64,000 bases of DNA. It comes from Caldimicrobium sp. (GTDB lineage Bacteria > Desulfobacterota > Thermodesulfobacteria > Thermodesulfobacteriales > Thermodesulfobacteriaceae). Within the stretch, counting starts at the first letter, position 1, and every line of letters begins with the position of its first letter. The notes under the pieces are model-generated. The model worked only from the letters and a program-made list of their open reading frames with translations, made no database searches and was not told the origin of the DNA. The DNA lies in the NCBI GenBank assembly GCA_025059715.1, contig JANXCE010000001.1, positions 55,384 through 119,383 of the forward strand, read 5' to 3'. Both the position numbers and the translations under genes were made by a program. Positions 1 to 8,036 of this stretch are shown here, in pieces.

Positions 1-179
1 TCAATCTTCTTTCTCTCCGCTAAGTCTCTCAACTTAGGAGTTAAGTTTGGAGAGATCACCCTAATTTGAGCTTGACAAGATAGAAGAGAGAGAATCTTTC
101 TCTCTGCAACCTGACCTCCACCAATTACTACACACAATTTATCCTTGAGTTTAAGAAAAATTGGATAATATTCAGTCAA
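1..179 (-). CDS. Precorrin-2 dehydrogenase / siroheme synthase N-terminal domain, partial (cut by window edge)
   Basis: This is the first ~59 codons of a gene running off the left edge. It starts at TTG (179-177), just after a GGGGGG run that serves as ribosome binding site, and overlaps the RNA ligase stop by 8 nt. The translation begins MTEYYPIFLKLKDKL and continues into an NAD-binding Rossmann motif VVIGGGQVAERK and then ISPNLTPKL. That is the usual opening of CysG-N/Met8-type precorrin-2 dehydrogenases. The family oxidises precorrin-2 to sirohydrochlorin on the way to siroheme, the cofactor of dissimilatory sulfite reductase, which fits the dsr genes at 16-21 kb. Whether a ferrochelatase or methylase domain follows cannot be seen. 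Confidence 0.85.
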   Translation of the reverse strand, partial: MTEYYPIFLKLKDKLCVVIGGGQVAERKILSLLSCQAQIRVISPNLTPKLRDLAERKKI

Positions 180-1323
180 TTTCCCCCCAACCTTCCAGTT
201 TATGCCCCCAAAATTGAGTGGCTCTTGGGTATATTTTCTTAAATCTTACCACAAGATAGCCCTCTTTCCAATCTTTTTCAAGTATTTCCACATTAACTCT
301 GGCTAATTTAAAATGGGCAAGTAGGGCATTAAAATTTTCTTCCCTTTTGAAGCGCACTTGAAAGAATTCCTCCAAAATCTCCTTTTTTTTGAGTAATCTT
401 AAAGTTTCTTCGAAAAGATAGTTCCCTAAAACTTTGTATACCTCATCTTTATATTCCTCAAATTCCAGTAGATTTAGGGCTAACCTAATAAGTCTTAAAC
501 TAATGTAGTTTGGTTCCACTTCTCCTAAATAGGGAAAGACAACCTTTAAGTCGTTAAGATTAGAATAGGGAGTGACATATTTTACTCTGCTTCCTTCCTT
601 TTCGGGCTTGAAGACTACTCCTTCTCTACCCTCTTCATGATATCTCTTGAGTAGAAATTTTATTTTTTGGTAATCAACCTCTGGATCAAAGGGACCATGG
701 ATTTCAGGATGTGTTAGTTGATACTTTTGGAGAAGTATTCTCTTTTGAGAAGTAGGTAAAAATTCTCCCGTTCCAATCTTGGCAAAGTCAAAGACGAAGT
801 ATTGAATGTCTTCTTTTACTTGTGGAGGCCACTCGCTTACGAAGGGATTTTCCGGTCCAGCAACTTCACAACAGATTATATAATCAGGGAATTCCCTCCA
901 AAATTCTGGAGCTCGGGGTAGAAATTCCTCCCATCTGTCAGTTGCAAAGGGGCACACATAACCTCTTCGCGTGAAGGCCAGTATATCGTGGCCAACCTTA
1001 ACTAATCTGACATTATAGCCCTCTATTTTTTCTTCTGCGTAAAAGGGATATTGTAAATATCTTTTTAAGCCCGTTTGAAGAACATAGATCCTTGGTATGG
1101 AGGGATAACCTTTTACCAGAAGGGTATCATTGAAAAAGGTCCCCACGGGATAATTTTTAAACTCTTTGTTTAGTCTAAAAAATTGATGTTCTTTCCAAGT
1201 AAAGAATATTAATTTTCCTGAGGCATAGGCTTTTTCCCAGTCCTCTATGGGTAGAACTTTTAGGAAGGGATTTCTATCCCAAAAAAAACTAAGAATTTCT
1301 AAGACTTCCTTATCTTCTTTCAA
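172..1323 (-). CDS. ATP-dependent RNA ligase, archaeal-type (Pab1020/MTH1221-like, Rnl3 family)
   Basis: A 383-aa nucleotidyltransferase-fold ligase. Motif I, which carries the adenylated lysine, is read as EEKIEGYN near residue 98. The later lysine motifs are seen as EGVVFKPE and a downstream VKYV. A C-terminal region of about 130 residues follows, as in the archaeal homodimeric RNA ligases. Those enzymes use ATP to adenylate themselves and join 5'-phosphate and 3'-hydroxyl RNA ends or circularise RNA. The start is TTG at 1323 behind AGGGAGGG. The gene overlaps rtcA by 14 nt upstream and the siroheme gene downstream, so it is translationally coupled in a fabG-rtcA-ligase operon. The physiological substrate is unknown. 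Family assignment is from motifs and overall length, without a search. Confidence 0.85.
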   Translation of the reverse strand: MKEDKEVLEILSFFWDRNPFLKVLPIEDWEKAYASGKLIFFTWKEHQFFRLNKEFKNYPVGTFFNDTLLVKGYPSIPRIYVLQTGLKRYLQYPFYAEEKIEGYNVRLVKVGHDILAFTRRGYVCPFATDRWEEFLPRAPEFWREFPDYIICCEVAGPENPFVSEWPPQVKEDIQYFVFDFAKIGTGEFLPTSQKRILLQKYQLTHPEIHGPFDPEVDYQKIKFLLKRYHEEGREGVVFKPEKEGSRVKYVTPYSNLNDLKVVFPYLGEVEPNYISLRLIRLALNLLEFEEYKDEVYKVLGNYLFEETLRLLKKKEILEEFFQVRFKREENFNALLAHFKLARVNVEILEKDWKEGYLVVRFKKIYPRATQFWGHKLEGWGEID

Positions 1324-2371
1324 TGAGAACCCTCCCTGGTTCTTCTATGGTGATTTTAATGTTTTCTAAGAATTGAGATATTAGCCAGGCTTGAGTTAGA
1401 AGGTGTTTAGTTATTTTTGAGACGCTGTATTGAAAAGATTTATCTTTTCCTTGAAGAAGGCAGAGACTCGCTGGTAGAAGTAGTTGGTCTCCGAGATGTT
1501 CTTCAAATTGAGCAGATGTCTCCAGAAATTTTAATAACATGTGGCTAGTGTTTCTTCCTACCTCCTCTGCAGGAAGCCCCTTTTTTCCAAGAGAGGAAAA
1601 TCCAGCTCTCTTAAGACCATTTATAGCAACAATTAAGAGCTCAGTTCCCGGGGAAGAACTTTTTACCTTTTCAAAATAGACCTCTCCCTCAAGGTTATTT
1701 TCTTTTAAAATCTGAAGCGCAGAGTTTGCTTGTCGCACCATAATATGCTCCGGCAGTTCTTCACTTATAAGACTTAAGATTTTCAGCCTTTCCACTCTAA
1801 AACCCGGAGAGAGCTTAGGAACTTTTATCTCTTTTATAGGCCAAACCTTTGCCCTAATTTTTCCTCCACCCCTTGGATAGAATCCAACTCTCTCAAGTTC
1901 AAGGCTGGCCCTAAATCCGAAGAGCTCTGCAAGTGGGAGGAAAACCTCTTTTAAGTAGTGATAGGAGGGGCTATAGGGAACATGGGTTCCCCCTTCTAAA
2001 AGGAGAGTCCCCCCTTGTGAGAAGGCTAAAGGATATAGAAGGGTTTGAAAGAGGAGAGAGGTTGAGCCCGCTGTGCCAATTTGAAAGTGGTAAAGTTTAT
2101 TTTCAGGCTTTTTCGTTGGAATAAAGATTAATTCTTGAGAATCAAGGTGATCACCCTCTACGAGGGCGGAAGATATTCTTTGACAGGCTTTAACACAGGT
2201 GAGATGCTGAGGTTGAAGCCCAGGTTTTGGTCTATTTGCTCGTATGTTTTTAATCTTAAAGGGTTTATTTAGTATAATGGAGAGGGATAGTGCACTACGG
2301 AGAAGTTGACCGCCTCCTTCTCCGTAAGAACCATCAATGAATAGCAGGCCTTTATCCTCTGTAGAGACCAC
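1310..2371 (-). CDS. rtcA: RNA 3'-terminal phosphate cyclase
   Basis: 353 aa with the RtcA signature DGSYGEGGGQLLR at residues ~13-25 and the C-terminal EEHLGDQLLLPASL block, whose histidine is the adenylated residue in the family. RtcA uses ATP to convert RNA 3'-phosphate ends to 2',3'-cyclic phosphates. The length is slightly above the usual ~340 aa. The start is GTG (2371), 20 nt inside fabG, and the stop overlaps the RNA ligase start, so rtcA and the ligase are probably made together. No RtcB ligase gene is in the window, and here the partner is an ATP-dependent ligase of a different chemistry. Confidence 0.93.
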   Translation of the reverse strand: MVSTEDKGLLFIDGSYGEGGGQLLRSALSLSIILNKPFKIKNIRANRPKPGLQPQHLTCVKACQRISSALVEGDHLDSQELIFIPTKKPENKLYHFQIGTAGSTSLLFQTLLYPLAFSQGGTLLLEGGTHVPYSPSYHYLKEVFLPLAELFGFRASLELERVGFYPRGGGKIRAKVWPIKEIKVPKLSPGFRVERLKILSLISEELPEHIMVRQANSALQILKENNLEGEVYFEKVKSSSPGTELLIVAINGLKRAGFSSLGKKGLPAEEVGRNTSHMLLKFLETSAQFEEHLGDQLLLPASLCLLQGKDKSFQYSVSKITKHLLTQAWLISQFLENIKITIEEPGRVLIERR

Positions 2372-3095
2372 CGTTTATGTGAAAAACAGCTCCCGTAATG
2401 TAAGAGGCAAGATCACTGGCTAAAAAAACTGTCAGATGAGCTACTTCCTCGGGAAGACCTGCCCTTTTTAGCGGAATTTCCCTTAAAAAGGCTTCCTTTA
2501 CCCCTTCGGGAAGCTTTTCTGTCATATCAGTTGCTATATATCCTGGAGCAATTGCATTAACAGTTATATTTCTACTGGCTACCTCTAAGGATAGAGCTTT
2601 AGTAAAGCCTATAAGTCCCGCCTTTGCGGAGGCATAATTAACTTGTCCTGGATTCCCAGTAAAGGCTACTACCGAAGAAATGTTAATAATTCTTCCCCAG
2701 CGAGCTTTCAACATCATAGGCAATACCCCTTGAGTGACATAAAAAGCGGAAAACAGGTTTGTCCGAAGCACCACCTCCCAATCTTCCTCTTTCATTCTAA
2801 GAAAGAGTTGATCTCTGGTTATACCTGCATTATTAACTAAGATGTGAATTGTCCCTACTTTTTTTTCTAAGTCTTTAATAGCATCCTTCACTTCCTCAAA
2901 ATTGGATACGTCAAAAGGGGCAAGATGGGCCTTCTTTCCCATGGAGATAATTTGTTCTTTTACTTCTTGAGCTTTAGCTTCTGATCCCAAGTAATTTATT
3001 ATAACCTCTGCTCCTGCTTTAGCCAATTCTATAGCAATGGCTCTACCTATCCCCCTTGAAGCACCTGTTACTAAGGCAATCCTCCCTTCAAGCAT
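2352..3095 (-). CDS. fabG: 3-oxoacyl-[acyl-carrier-protein] reductase (short-chain dehydrogenase)
   Basis: A short-chain dehydrogenase of 247 aa. It has the NADP-binding TGASRGIG motif near the N-terminus, NNAG in the middle, and the catalytic Ser...Tyr-X3-Lys (ISSVVAF...NYASAKAG). Together with VNAIAPGYIATDM and the C-terminal GAVFHINGG these are typical of FabG, which reduces 3-ketoacyl-ACP in fatty-acid elongation. The ATG at 3095 is chosen because GGGAGG lies six bases upstream; a longer in-frame start at 3122 would sit on the predicted promoter -10. First gene of the minus-strand operon, with its own promoter. Another SDR function cannot be excluded. Confidence 0.9.
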   Translation of the reverse strand: MLEGRIALVTGASRGIGRAIAIELAKAGAEVIINYLGSEAKAQEVKEQIISMGKKAHLAPFDVSNFEEVKDAIKDLEKKVGTIHILVNNAGITRDQLFLRMKEEDWEVVLRTNLFSAFYVTQGVLPMMLKARWGRIINISSVVAFTGNPGQVNYASAKAGLIGFTKALSLEVASRNITVNAIAPGYIATDMTEKLPEGVKEAFLREIPLKRAGLPEEVAHLTVFLASDLASYITGAVFHINGGLYRG

Positions 3096-3120
3096 TGCAT
3101 CCTCCCTAATTTTTAAAATC

Positions 3121-3148
3121 ATTTTACATAAAGTAAAATCTTTGTCAA
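3121..3148 (-). promoter_or_regulatory. Sigma70-like promoter of the fabG-rtcA-RNA ligase operon
   Basis: Reading the minus strand, TTGACA (3148-3143) is followed after 16 nt by TAAAAT (3126-3121). This places transcription start near 3113, about 18 nt upstream of the fabG ATG, with the GGGAGG site in between. Confidence 0.7.
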
Positions 3149-3325
3149 TTTAAAGTTTTTTAACCCGCCTTTTAAGTTCTAATTATGAGGAGGTTACCCT
3201 TTGTCAGTGAGTCACTATCAGAATAATTGGTAAATTCCTTTTGCAATTCATACAAAATTAGCGTGCATCAGTTAAGTTCTGCTTTTAATGAGAAACAATG
3301 AATTTAGTTAAATTCATGAAAGTTG

Positions 3326-3353
3326 TTGACAGGACTATATTTTGGGTTAGATT
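3326..3353 (+). promoter_or_regulatory. Sigma70-like promoter of the gatB operon
   Basis: TTGACA (3326-3331), a 16-nt spacer and TAGATT (3348-3353) lie about 30 nt upstream of the gatB ATG, with an AGAGG ribosome binding site between. The ~180 bases between this and the divergent fabG promoter hold no recognisable gene or operator. Confidence 0.6.
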
Positions 3354-3381
3354 AATAAAAATTTAACAAATAGAGGTTTTC

Positions 3382-4815
3382 ATGGAATTTGAAGCAGTAA
3401 TTGGTCTGGAGGTTCATGTTCAGTTAAGCACTCAAAGTAAACTCTTTTGTTCCTGTTCTACAAAATTTGGTTCACATCCAAATTCTCAGATCTGTCCCAT
3501 ATGCACCGGTCAGCCCGGAGTTTTACCAGTGATCAATAAAAAAGCTGTTGAGTATGCCTTAAAATTAGCTCTTGCGCTGGGATGTAAAATAAATCTTTAT
3601 TCCGTAATGGCAAGGAAACATTACTTTTATCCGGATCTACCAAAAAACTATCAAATTTCTCAATATGATCTTCCTTTAGCTGAGGGTGGTGAAGTAGAGA
3701 TTGAGGTAAATGGAAATAGGAGGAGAATTGGGCTCACTAGAATTCATCTTGAAGAGGATGCTGGGAAATTGGTGCATGATGAAAACCTACCCTACTCTTA
3801 TGTAGACTTCAATCGGACTGGAGTTCCTCTATTAGAAATAGTTTCAAAACCAGAGATTTATTCTCCGGAGGAAGCAGTATCATTCCTAAAAACCTTGAGA
3901 AGCATCGTGAGATATTTGGGAATATGTGATGGAAATATGGAGGAGGGAAGTTTAAGATGTGATGCTAATGTTTCAGTGAGGCCAAAAGGTTCAAAAGAAT
4001 TTGGCACAAAGGTGGAACTAAAGAATATGAATTCCTTTAAACATGTAGAAAGGGCGCTTTCCTACGAAATTAGGCGTCAGATTGGCCTCTTACTGGAGGG
4101 AAGGGAGGTTATCCAGGAGACCAGACTTTTCGATGAAACCACCCAAACTACCCATCCTATGAGAGGCAAAGAAGAAGCCCACGATTACTGTTATTTTCCT
4201 GATCCTGATCTTATTGAAATTAAGCTTGAGGAAAGTTTTCTTGAGGAAATAAAAAGGTCTTTACCAGAGTTACCTTTGCGGAGAAAGGAACGCTTTGAGA
4301 GAGAATATAACCTTAGTTCCTATGAGGCAGGAATTCTTACGGAGGAAAAAACTTTAGCTGACTTCTTTGAGGATACTCTTAAAATTTATCCCAATCCCAA
4401 GGCCCTATCTAATTTTATCCTTACGGAAGTTTTAAGATACTTAAATAGAGACAAAATAGATATTTCTCAGAGTAAGTTAACTCCAGCTCATATTGCAGAG
4501 CTTTTGGAGTTGGTAGATAAGGAGCTTCTTTCCATTACTTTAGCTAAACAACAGGTTTTTCCTGAAGTTTACGAAAAGGGGCTGTCACCTAAGAGGGTAA
4601 TGGAAGAAAGGGGGTTAGTGCAGGAGAGCTCTGAAGAATTTCTTCGGAAGGTTTGTGAGGAGGTTTTAGCAGAAAATCCTCAAGAGGTGGTAAGATATAG
4701 GGGAGGCAAAAAAGGGTTACTCGGCTTCTTTGTGGGACAGGTTATGAAGAAAACCCAAGGTAAAGCCAATCCTAAGCTTGTAAATAAAATCATAGCTGAG
4801 CTTTTGGAGCAGTAG
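3382..4815 (+). CDS. gatB: Aspartyl/glutamyl-tRNA(Asn/Gln) amidotransferase subunit B
   Basis: 477 aa, the normal GatB length. The start reads MEFEAVIGLEVHVQL, followed by zinc-type cysteines (FCSC and CPIC), the HLEEDAGK and DFNRTGVPLLEIVS blocks, and a C-terminal YqeY-like tail rich in charged helices. GatB activates misacylated Glu-tRNA(Gln) or Asp-tRNA(Asn) with ATP and receives ammonia from GatA. GatA and GatC are not in the window. First gene of a plus-strand operon with mtnA, whose TTG start follows the gatB stop without a gap. Confidence 0.97.
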   Translation: MEFEAVIGLEVHVQLSTQSKLFCSCSTKFGSHPNSQICPICTGQPGVLPVINKKAVEYALKLALALGCKINLYSVMARKHYFYPDLPKNYQISQYDLPLAEGGEVEIEVNGNRRRIGLTRIHLEEDAGKLVHDENLPYSYVDFNRTGVPLLEIVSKPEIYSPEEAVSFLKTLRSIVRYLGICDGNMEEGSLRCDANVSVRPKGSKEFGTKVELKNMNSFKHVERALSYEIRRQIGLLLEGREVIQETRLFDETTQTTHPMRGKEEAHDYCYFPDPDLIEIKLEESFLEEIKRSLPELPLRRKERFEREYNLSSYEAGILTEEKTLADFFEDTLKIYPNPKALSNFILTEVLRYLNRDKIDISQSKLTPAHIAELLELVDKELLSITLAKQQVFPEVYEKGLSPKRVMEERGLVQESSEEFLRKVCEEVLAENPQEVVRYRGGKKGLLGFFVGQVMKKTQGKANPKLVNKIIAELLEQ

Positions 4816-5943
4816 TTGCGAATCGAAAAGGCAAGATTAATCAAACCCAATTACTCAGATAAAATCAGTGCCTTTTATTGGTCTGAGGATGCTCTGTATA
4901 TCTTAGATCAAAGGAAGCTACCAGAAAGAGAGATATATTTTAAAGCTAATACTTTGACAAAGGTTTTTCGATCAATTAAAGATATGTTGGTGCGAGGAGC
5001 ACCAGCCATTGGTATTGTCAGTGCTATAGGGGTTTATATTGCTCTAAAGGAACTTTTAAAGAAGAAGCTTCAGCCTATAAGCAAGGCTAAGTTAGATAAA
5101 TACTTTACCGAAGTAATAAACAAACTTGCCAGTTCAAGACCTACGGCGGTAAATCTTTTTTGGGCTCTATCAAGGATGCAAAAAATTTATGAGAAGTTTA
5201 CGTCATCTTTAGAGACAGAGACGATAGATGAGAAGACCCTACAGGTCTTACTTGGGAAATTAAAAGCTGAGGCTTTAGAAATTTGGCAAGAGGACATATT
5301 GGCAAATCTTAGAATGGGAGAATTAGGTGCACCGTTACTTCCCGAAGGTGGAATTCTTACTCACTGTAATACTGGCGCTTTGGCAACCGGTGGCTATGGG
5401 ACCGCCTTAGGAGTTATTAGAAGGGCCTTGGAGACGGGGAAAAAGATTGAGGTTTGGATAGATGAAACTCGGCCCTATCTTCAGGGGGCAAGACTTACCG
5501 CTTGGGAGTTAAGTAAACTTAAAATTCCTTATAGAATTATTACTGATAATTCCGCTGGTTTTTTGATGCAAAAGGGTCTGATTCAAGCAATAGTTGTAGG
5601 GGCGGACAGAATTGCCCAAAATGGTGATACCGCCAATAAAATTGGCACCTATTCCTTAGCAATATTAGCCAATTTTCACAAGATTCCCTTTTATGTCTGT
5701 GCCCCTAGTTCCACCTTTGACTTAAGCACAACCTCTGGAGAAGAGATCCCGGTGGAGGAGCGTTCAGAAAAGGAAGTTCTCTATTGTTGGGGAAAAAGGA
5801 TAGCCCCCACTAAGGCTTGTGCTTTAAATTTTTCTTTCGATATCACTCCCGCCTCCCTGATTAGTGCCTTTATCACAGAACGGGGAATAATTTATCCTCC
5901 CTTCAGGGAGAATATAAAGAAAGTATTGGAGTGTGAAATATGA
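4816..5943 (+). CDS. mtnA: S-methyl-5-thioribose-1-phosphate isomerase (eIF-2B alpha-like fold)
   Basis: 375 aa. Key blocks are RGAPAIGIVSAIG near residue 60, HCNTGALATGGYGTALG with the catalytic cysteine, DETRPYLQGARLTAWEL, and VVGADRIAQNGDTANKIGTY with the catalytic aspartate. The enzyme isomerises methylthioribose-1-phosphate to methylthioribulose-1-phosphate in methionine salvage; related enzymes act on 5-deoxyribose phosphates. The TTG start abuts the gatB stop, with GGAG inside the gatB end as its ribosome site. The stop overlaps rex by ATGA. No other methionine-salvage gene is nearby, so the in vivo substrate is open. Confidence 0.92.
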   Translation: MRIEKARLIKPNYSDKISAFYWSEDALYILDQRKLPEREIYFKANTLTKVFRSIKDMLVRGAPAIGIVSAIGVYIALKELLKKKLQPISKAKLDKYFTEVINKLASSRPTAVNLFWALSRMQKIYEKFTSSLETETIDEKTLQVLLGKLKAEALEIWQEDILANLRMGELGAPLLPEGGILTHCNTGALATGGYGTALGVIRRALETGKKIEVWIDETRPYLQGARLTAWELSKLKIPYRIITDNSAGFLMQKGLIQAIVVGADRIAQNGDTANKIGTYSLAILANFHKIPFYVCAPSSTFDLSTTSGEEIPVEERSEKEVLYCWGKRIAPTKACALNFSFDITPASLISAFITERGIIYPPFRENIKKVLECEI

Positions 5944-6569
5944 AAATCAAAAATTTACCAGAGAATACTTTACACAGATTGGTTATTTATTTAAATGTCC
6001 TTGAATCCATGGAGAGGAAAAAGATTGAATCTATAAGCTCTGAGGATTTAGCTAGGAGATGTGGGGTAAATCCTGCCCAGTTGCGAAAGGATTTAAGTTA
6101 TGTAGGTAATTTGGGAACCAAAGGGGTAGGCTATTCAGTCAAAAGTTTAAAATTTAGTTTGAAGAAATTTTTGGGTAGAACCGAAGAATGGAATCTTGTT
6201 TTAGGAGGGTTATCACCACTTGGAGAGTTCCTTTTGAACAACAGAGATATTCAAAAAGAAGGGTTTTATTTCATGGCTGCCTTTGATACCAGAGAAGAAA
6301 ACATAGGTAAAGTAATAAACGGAGTTTCAATCTATAATTTGGATCAAATAAGTTATGTTACAAAAGCCATACGAGTGGATATGGCCATCATTACCTCAGA
6401 AGACAAGCCTGAGGAATATTTAGAAGCCTTTTTGAGCCAGAAAATTAAAGCTATTCTTAATTTAACCTCCACGCCCCTTTTTACTGAGGATCAGGATATT
6501 AAAATTGAAAATTTTTCCTTCCCTATGGCCTTGACTAAATTATCTTTTTTTCTGAAAAATTCTCGTTGA
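5940..6569 (+). CDS. rex: Redox-sensing transcriptional repressor Rex
   Basis: 209 aa. The N-terminal winged helix has the diagnostic ISSEDLARRCGVNPAQLRKDLSYV stretch (residues ~33-56). The glycine-rich Rossmann region begins at NLVLGGLSPLGEFLL and is followed by the FDTREENIGKVINGV block. Rex senses the NADH/NAD+ ratio and releases DNA when NADH is high. In anaerobes, including sulfate reducers, it controls fermentation and respiration genes. No TTGTGA-type Rex operator was recognised upstream of the genes in this window. It is translationally coupled to mtnA by a 4-nt overlap. Confidence 0.95.
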   Translation: MKIKNLPENTLHRLVIYLNVLESMERKKIESISSEDLARRCGVNPAQLRKDLSYVGNLGTKGVGYSVKSLKFSLKKFLGRTEEWNLVLGGLSPLGEFLLNNRDIQKEGFYFMAAFDTREENIGKVINGVSIYNLDQISYVTKAIRVDMAIITSEDKPEEYLEAFLSQKIKAILNLTSTPLFTEDQDIKIENFSFPMALTKLSFFLKNSR

Positions 6570-6579
6570 GGTAAGACTT

Positions 6580-7023
6580 TTGATTATTAAAGTCTGGAGA
6601 ATAGACCCTCGGGCAAAACTTCCTGAGAGATCTACTGCCGGCTCAGTGGGCTACGATCTGTTTTCATTAGAAGAGACAGTTATTGAGCCAAAGGGCTTTG
6701 CTTTGATAAGAACGGGCTTAGTTGTTAAAGCGGAACCTCCCTACGCCCTTTTTGTCTTTCCCAGATCCTCTCTTTTTAGGAAAAAGAATCTTATCATGCC
6801 CAATTCTGCAGGTATCATTGATTTTGACTATTGTGGTGAAAGGGATGAAATAAAAATACCAGTGTTTAACTTAGGAGAAGAGGCAACGACAATACAAGCT
6901 TATGAAAGGATCGCCCAGGCGGTATTCATAATGGTTGCCTCACCAAAGTTGATCGAGGGTGATCCCAGTGAATTAGCGGAAAATTCAAGGGGTGGCTTTG
7001 GCTCTACAGGAGGTTATAAATGA
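6580..7023 (+). CDS. dut: Deoxyuridine 5'-triphosphate nucleotidohydrolase (dUTPase)
   Basis: 147 aa with all five trimeric dUTPase motifs in order: AGSVGYDL, PRSS, GIIDFDYCGE, ERIAQ and the C-terminal RGGFGSTG. It hydrolyses dUTP to dUMP and pyrophosphate, keeping uracil out of DNA and supplying dUMP for thymidylate synthesis, which the next gene encodes. The start is TTG at 6580, about ten bases after GAGG. The stop overlaps the thyX ATG by 4 nt, so dUMP production and use are coupled. Confidence 0.96.
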   Translation: MIIKVWRIDPRAKLPERSTAGSVGYDLFSLEETVIEPKGFALIRTGLVVKAEPPYALFVFPRSSLFRKKNLIMPNSAGIIDFDYCGERDEIKIPVFNLGEEATTIQAYERIAQAVFIMVASPKLIEGDPSELAENSRGGFGSTGGYK

Positions 7024-7973
7024 ACCTCAAAGAGTTTCGACAGAGACAAAAAGAGCTTGCTAAACTCCTCGTAGAGAGAGTAGATAGAGGTGCCTTAAGA
7101 ACCTTTCTCATATTTAGTTATCTGGGAGCAAGGATCTGCTACGCAGAAACCCATCCTCTCTTGTTATTTGATGAAGAAAAGTTTAGAGATTTTGAGCGTT
7201 TCAAAAGTTTTCTTCTCCATCTTAAAAAGGCAGGACATTTTAGTGTCTTTGCTCACACCCCCCTTTTTGTTAATCTTGAGGATCTCTCTTTATACCAAAA
7301 ACTTGCTCTTGCCCAAAATTTCTATAAAGTTTTCTGGGATGAGGAAAAAAAGCTTGCTCTTTTTAACTTAAGACACTTAGCAGAAACCCTTCCAGATCAG
7401 GAGTTTTTGTATTTAATAAATCAAGAACCAGATTTGACGGAAATTGAGGTAATATTGACCAAGAACTATCAGATCACTTATCGAGGAAAACTCTCCGAGC
7501 TCGATAGTTCCTATCTTACAGAGAAAGACAGTATTTTTGCTGAGCCTGAGGTAATACTTTTGCGTAGTTTTAAAGAATATCCCTTTAAGTGGGTGGCAGT
7601 GGTGACTCACCACTTTTCTCGAATTTTTAGTCATCAGTATGTAAGACATACCTGGTTAAATTTTAATCAACGCTCGCATCGCTATACTAAAGTTGATAAA
7701 TTTGTAATTCCTAAAGCCTTCAAAGAGAATGATGTAAAAAAATATTACGAAGTTATCCAAAAGGGGTTGGAAATTTATAGAGATATCACTAAGAATATAA
7801 AGAGAGAAAGTGCTCGATTTGTTGTGCCCCAGGGTGTGGCGACCACACTTTTGGCAACTGGGCCTGAACTGGTGTGGCAGGACTTTATTGAGAAAAGGGC
7901 CATACCTCAAGCACAAGAGGAGATAAGGGATTTAGCGGTATTTTTAAAAGAGCTTTTGGAGATGGGCTTGTAG
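7020..7973 (+). CDS. thyX: Flavin-dependent thymidylate synthase, variant of the ThyX motif
   Basis: 317 aa. ThyX homology is clear from three blocks: KAGHFSVFAHTPLFV, the substrate/FAD-binding block IFSHQYVRHTWLNFNQRSHRYTK, and the C-terminal ARFVVPQGVATTLLATG...IPQAQEEIRDLA. ThyX makes dTMP from dUMP with methylenetetrahydrofolate, FAD and NADPH. The family signature R-H-R-X7-S appears here as R-H-T-X7-S: the third position is Thr instead of Arg and the usual Glu before Ser is changed. The linker of ~60 residues between the first two blocks is also longer than in compact ThyX. Adjacent dut supports the role. The stop codon lies inside the following tRNA gene. Confidence 0.85.
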   Translation: MNLKEFRQRQKELAKLLVERVDRGALRTFLIFSYLGARICYAETHPLLLFDEEKFRDFERFKSFLLHLKKAGHFSVFAHTPLFVNLEDLSLYQKLALAQNFYKVFWDEEKKLALFNLRHLAETLPDQEFLYLINQEPDLTEIEVILTKNYQITYRGKLSELDSSYLTEKDSIFAEPEVILLRSFKEYPFKWVAVVTHHFSRIFSHQYVRHTWLNFNQRSHRYTKVDKFVIPKAFKENDVKKYYEVIQKGLEIYRDITKNIKRESARFVVPQGVATTLLATGPELVWQDFIEKRAIPQAQEEIRDLAVFLKELLEMGL

Positions 7974-8036
7974 CTCAGCGGACAGAGCACTGGCCTCCGG
8001 AGCCAGGGGTCGGGGGTTCAAATCCCCCCAAGCCCG
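7964..8036 (+). tRNA. tRNA-Arg (anticodon CCG)
   Basis: A full cloverleaf. The acceptor GGGCTTG pairs with CAAGCCC, the D arm is AGCTC...GAGC, the anticodon arm CTGGC-CTCCGGA-GCCAG gives CCG, and the T arm is CGGGG-GTTCAAA-TCCCC. The discriminator is G and no CCA is encoded. The first 10 nt overlap the end of thyX, so the tRNA must be cut from the thyX transcript or transcribed from within it. Confidence 0.97.

Noticed and set aside
3096..3122. Longer fabG start at 3122
   Set aside because: That start would overlap the predicted -10 box and has no ribosome site. The ATG at 3095 has GGGAGG at the right distance.
5940..6569. A Rex operator (TTGTGA-type palindrome) in this window
   Set aside because: Upstream regions of the dsr, fabG, gatB and pheA genes show no convincing palindrome. 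A TTGTGAAA at ~40501 lies inside the dead IS.
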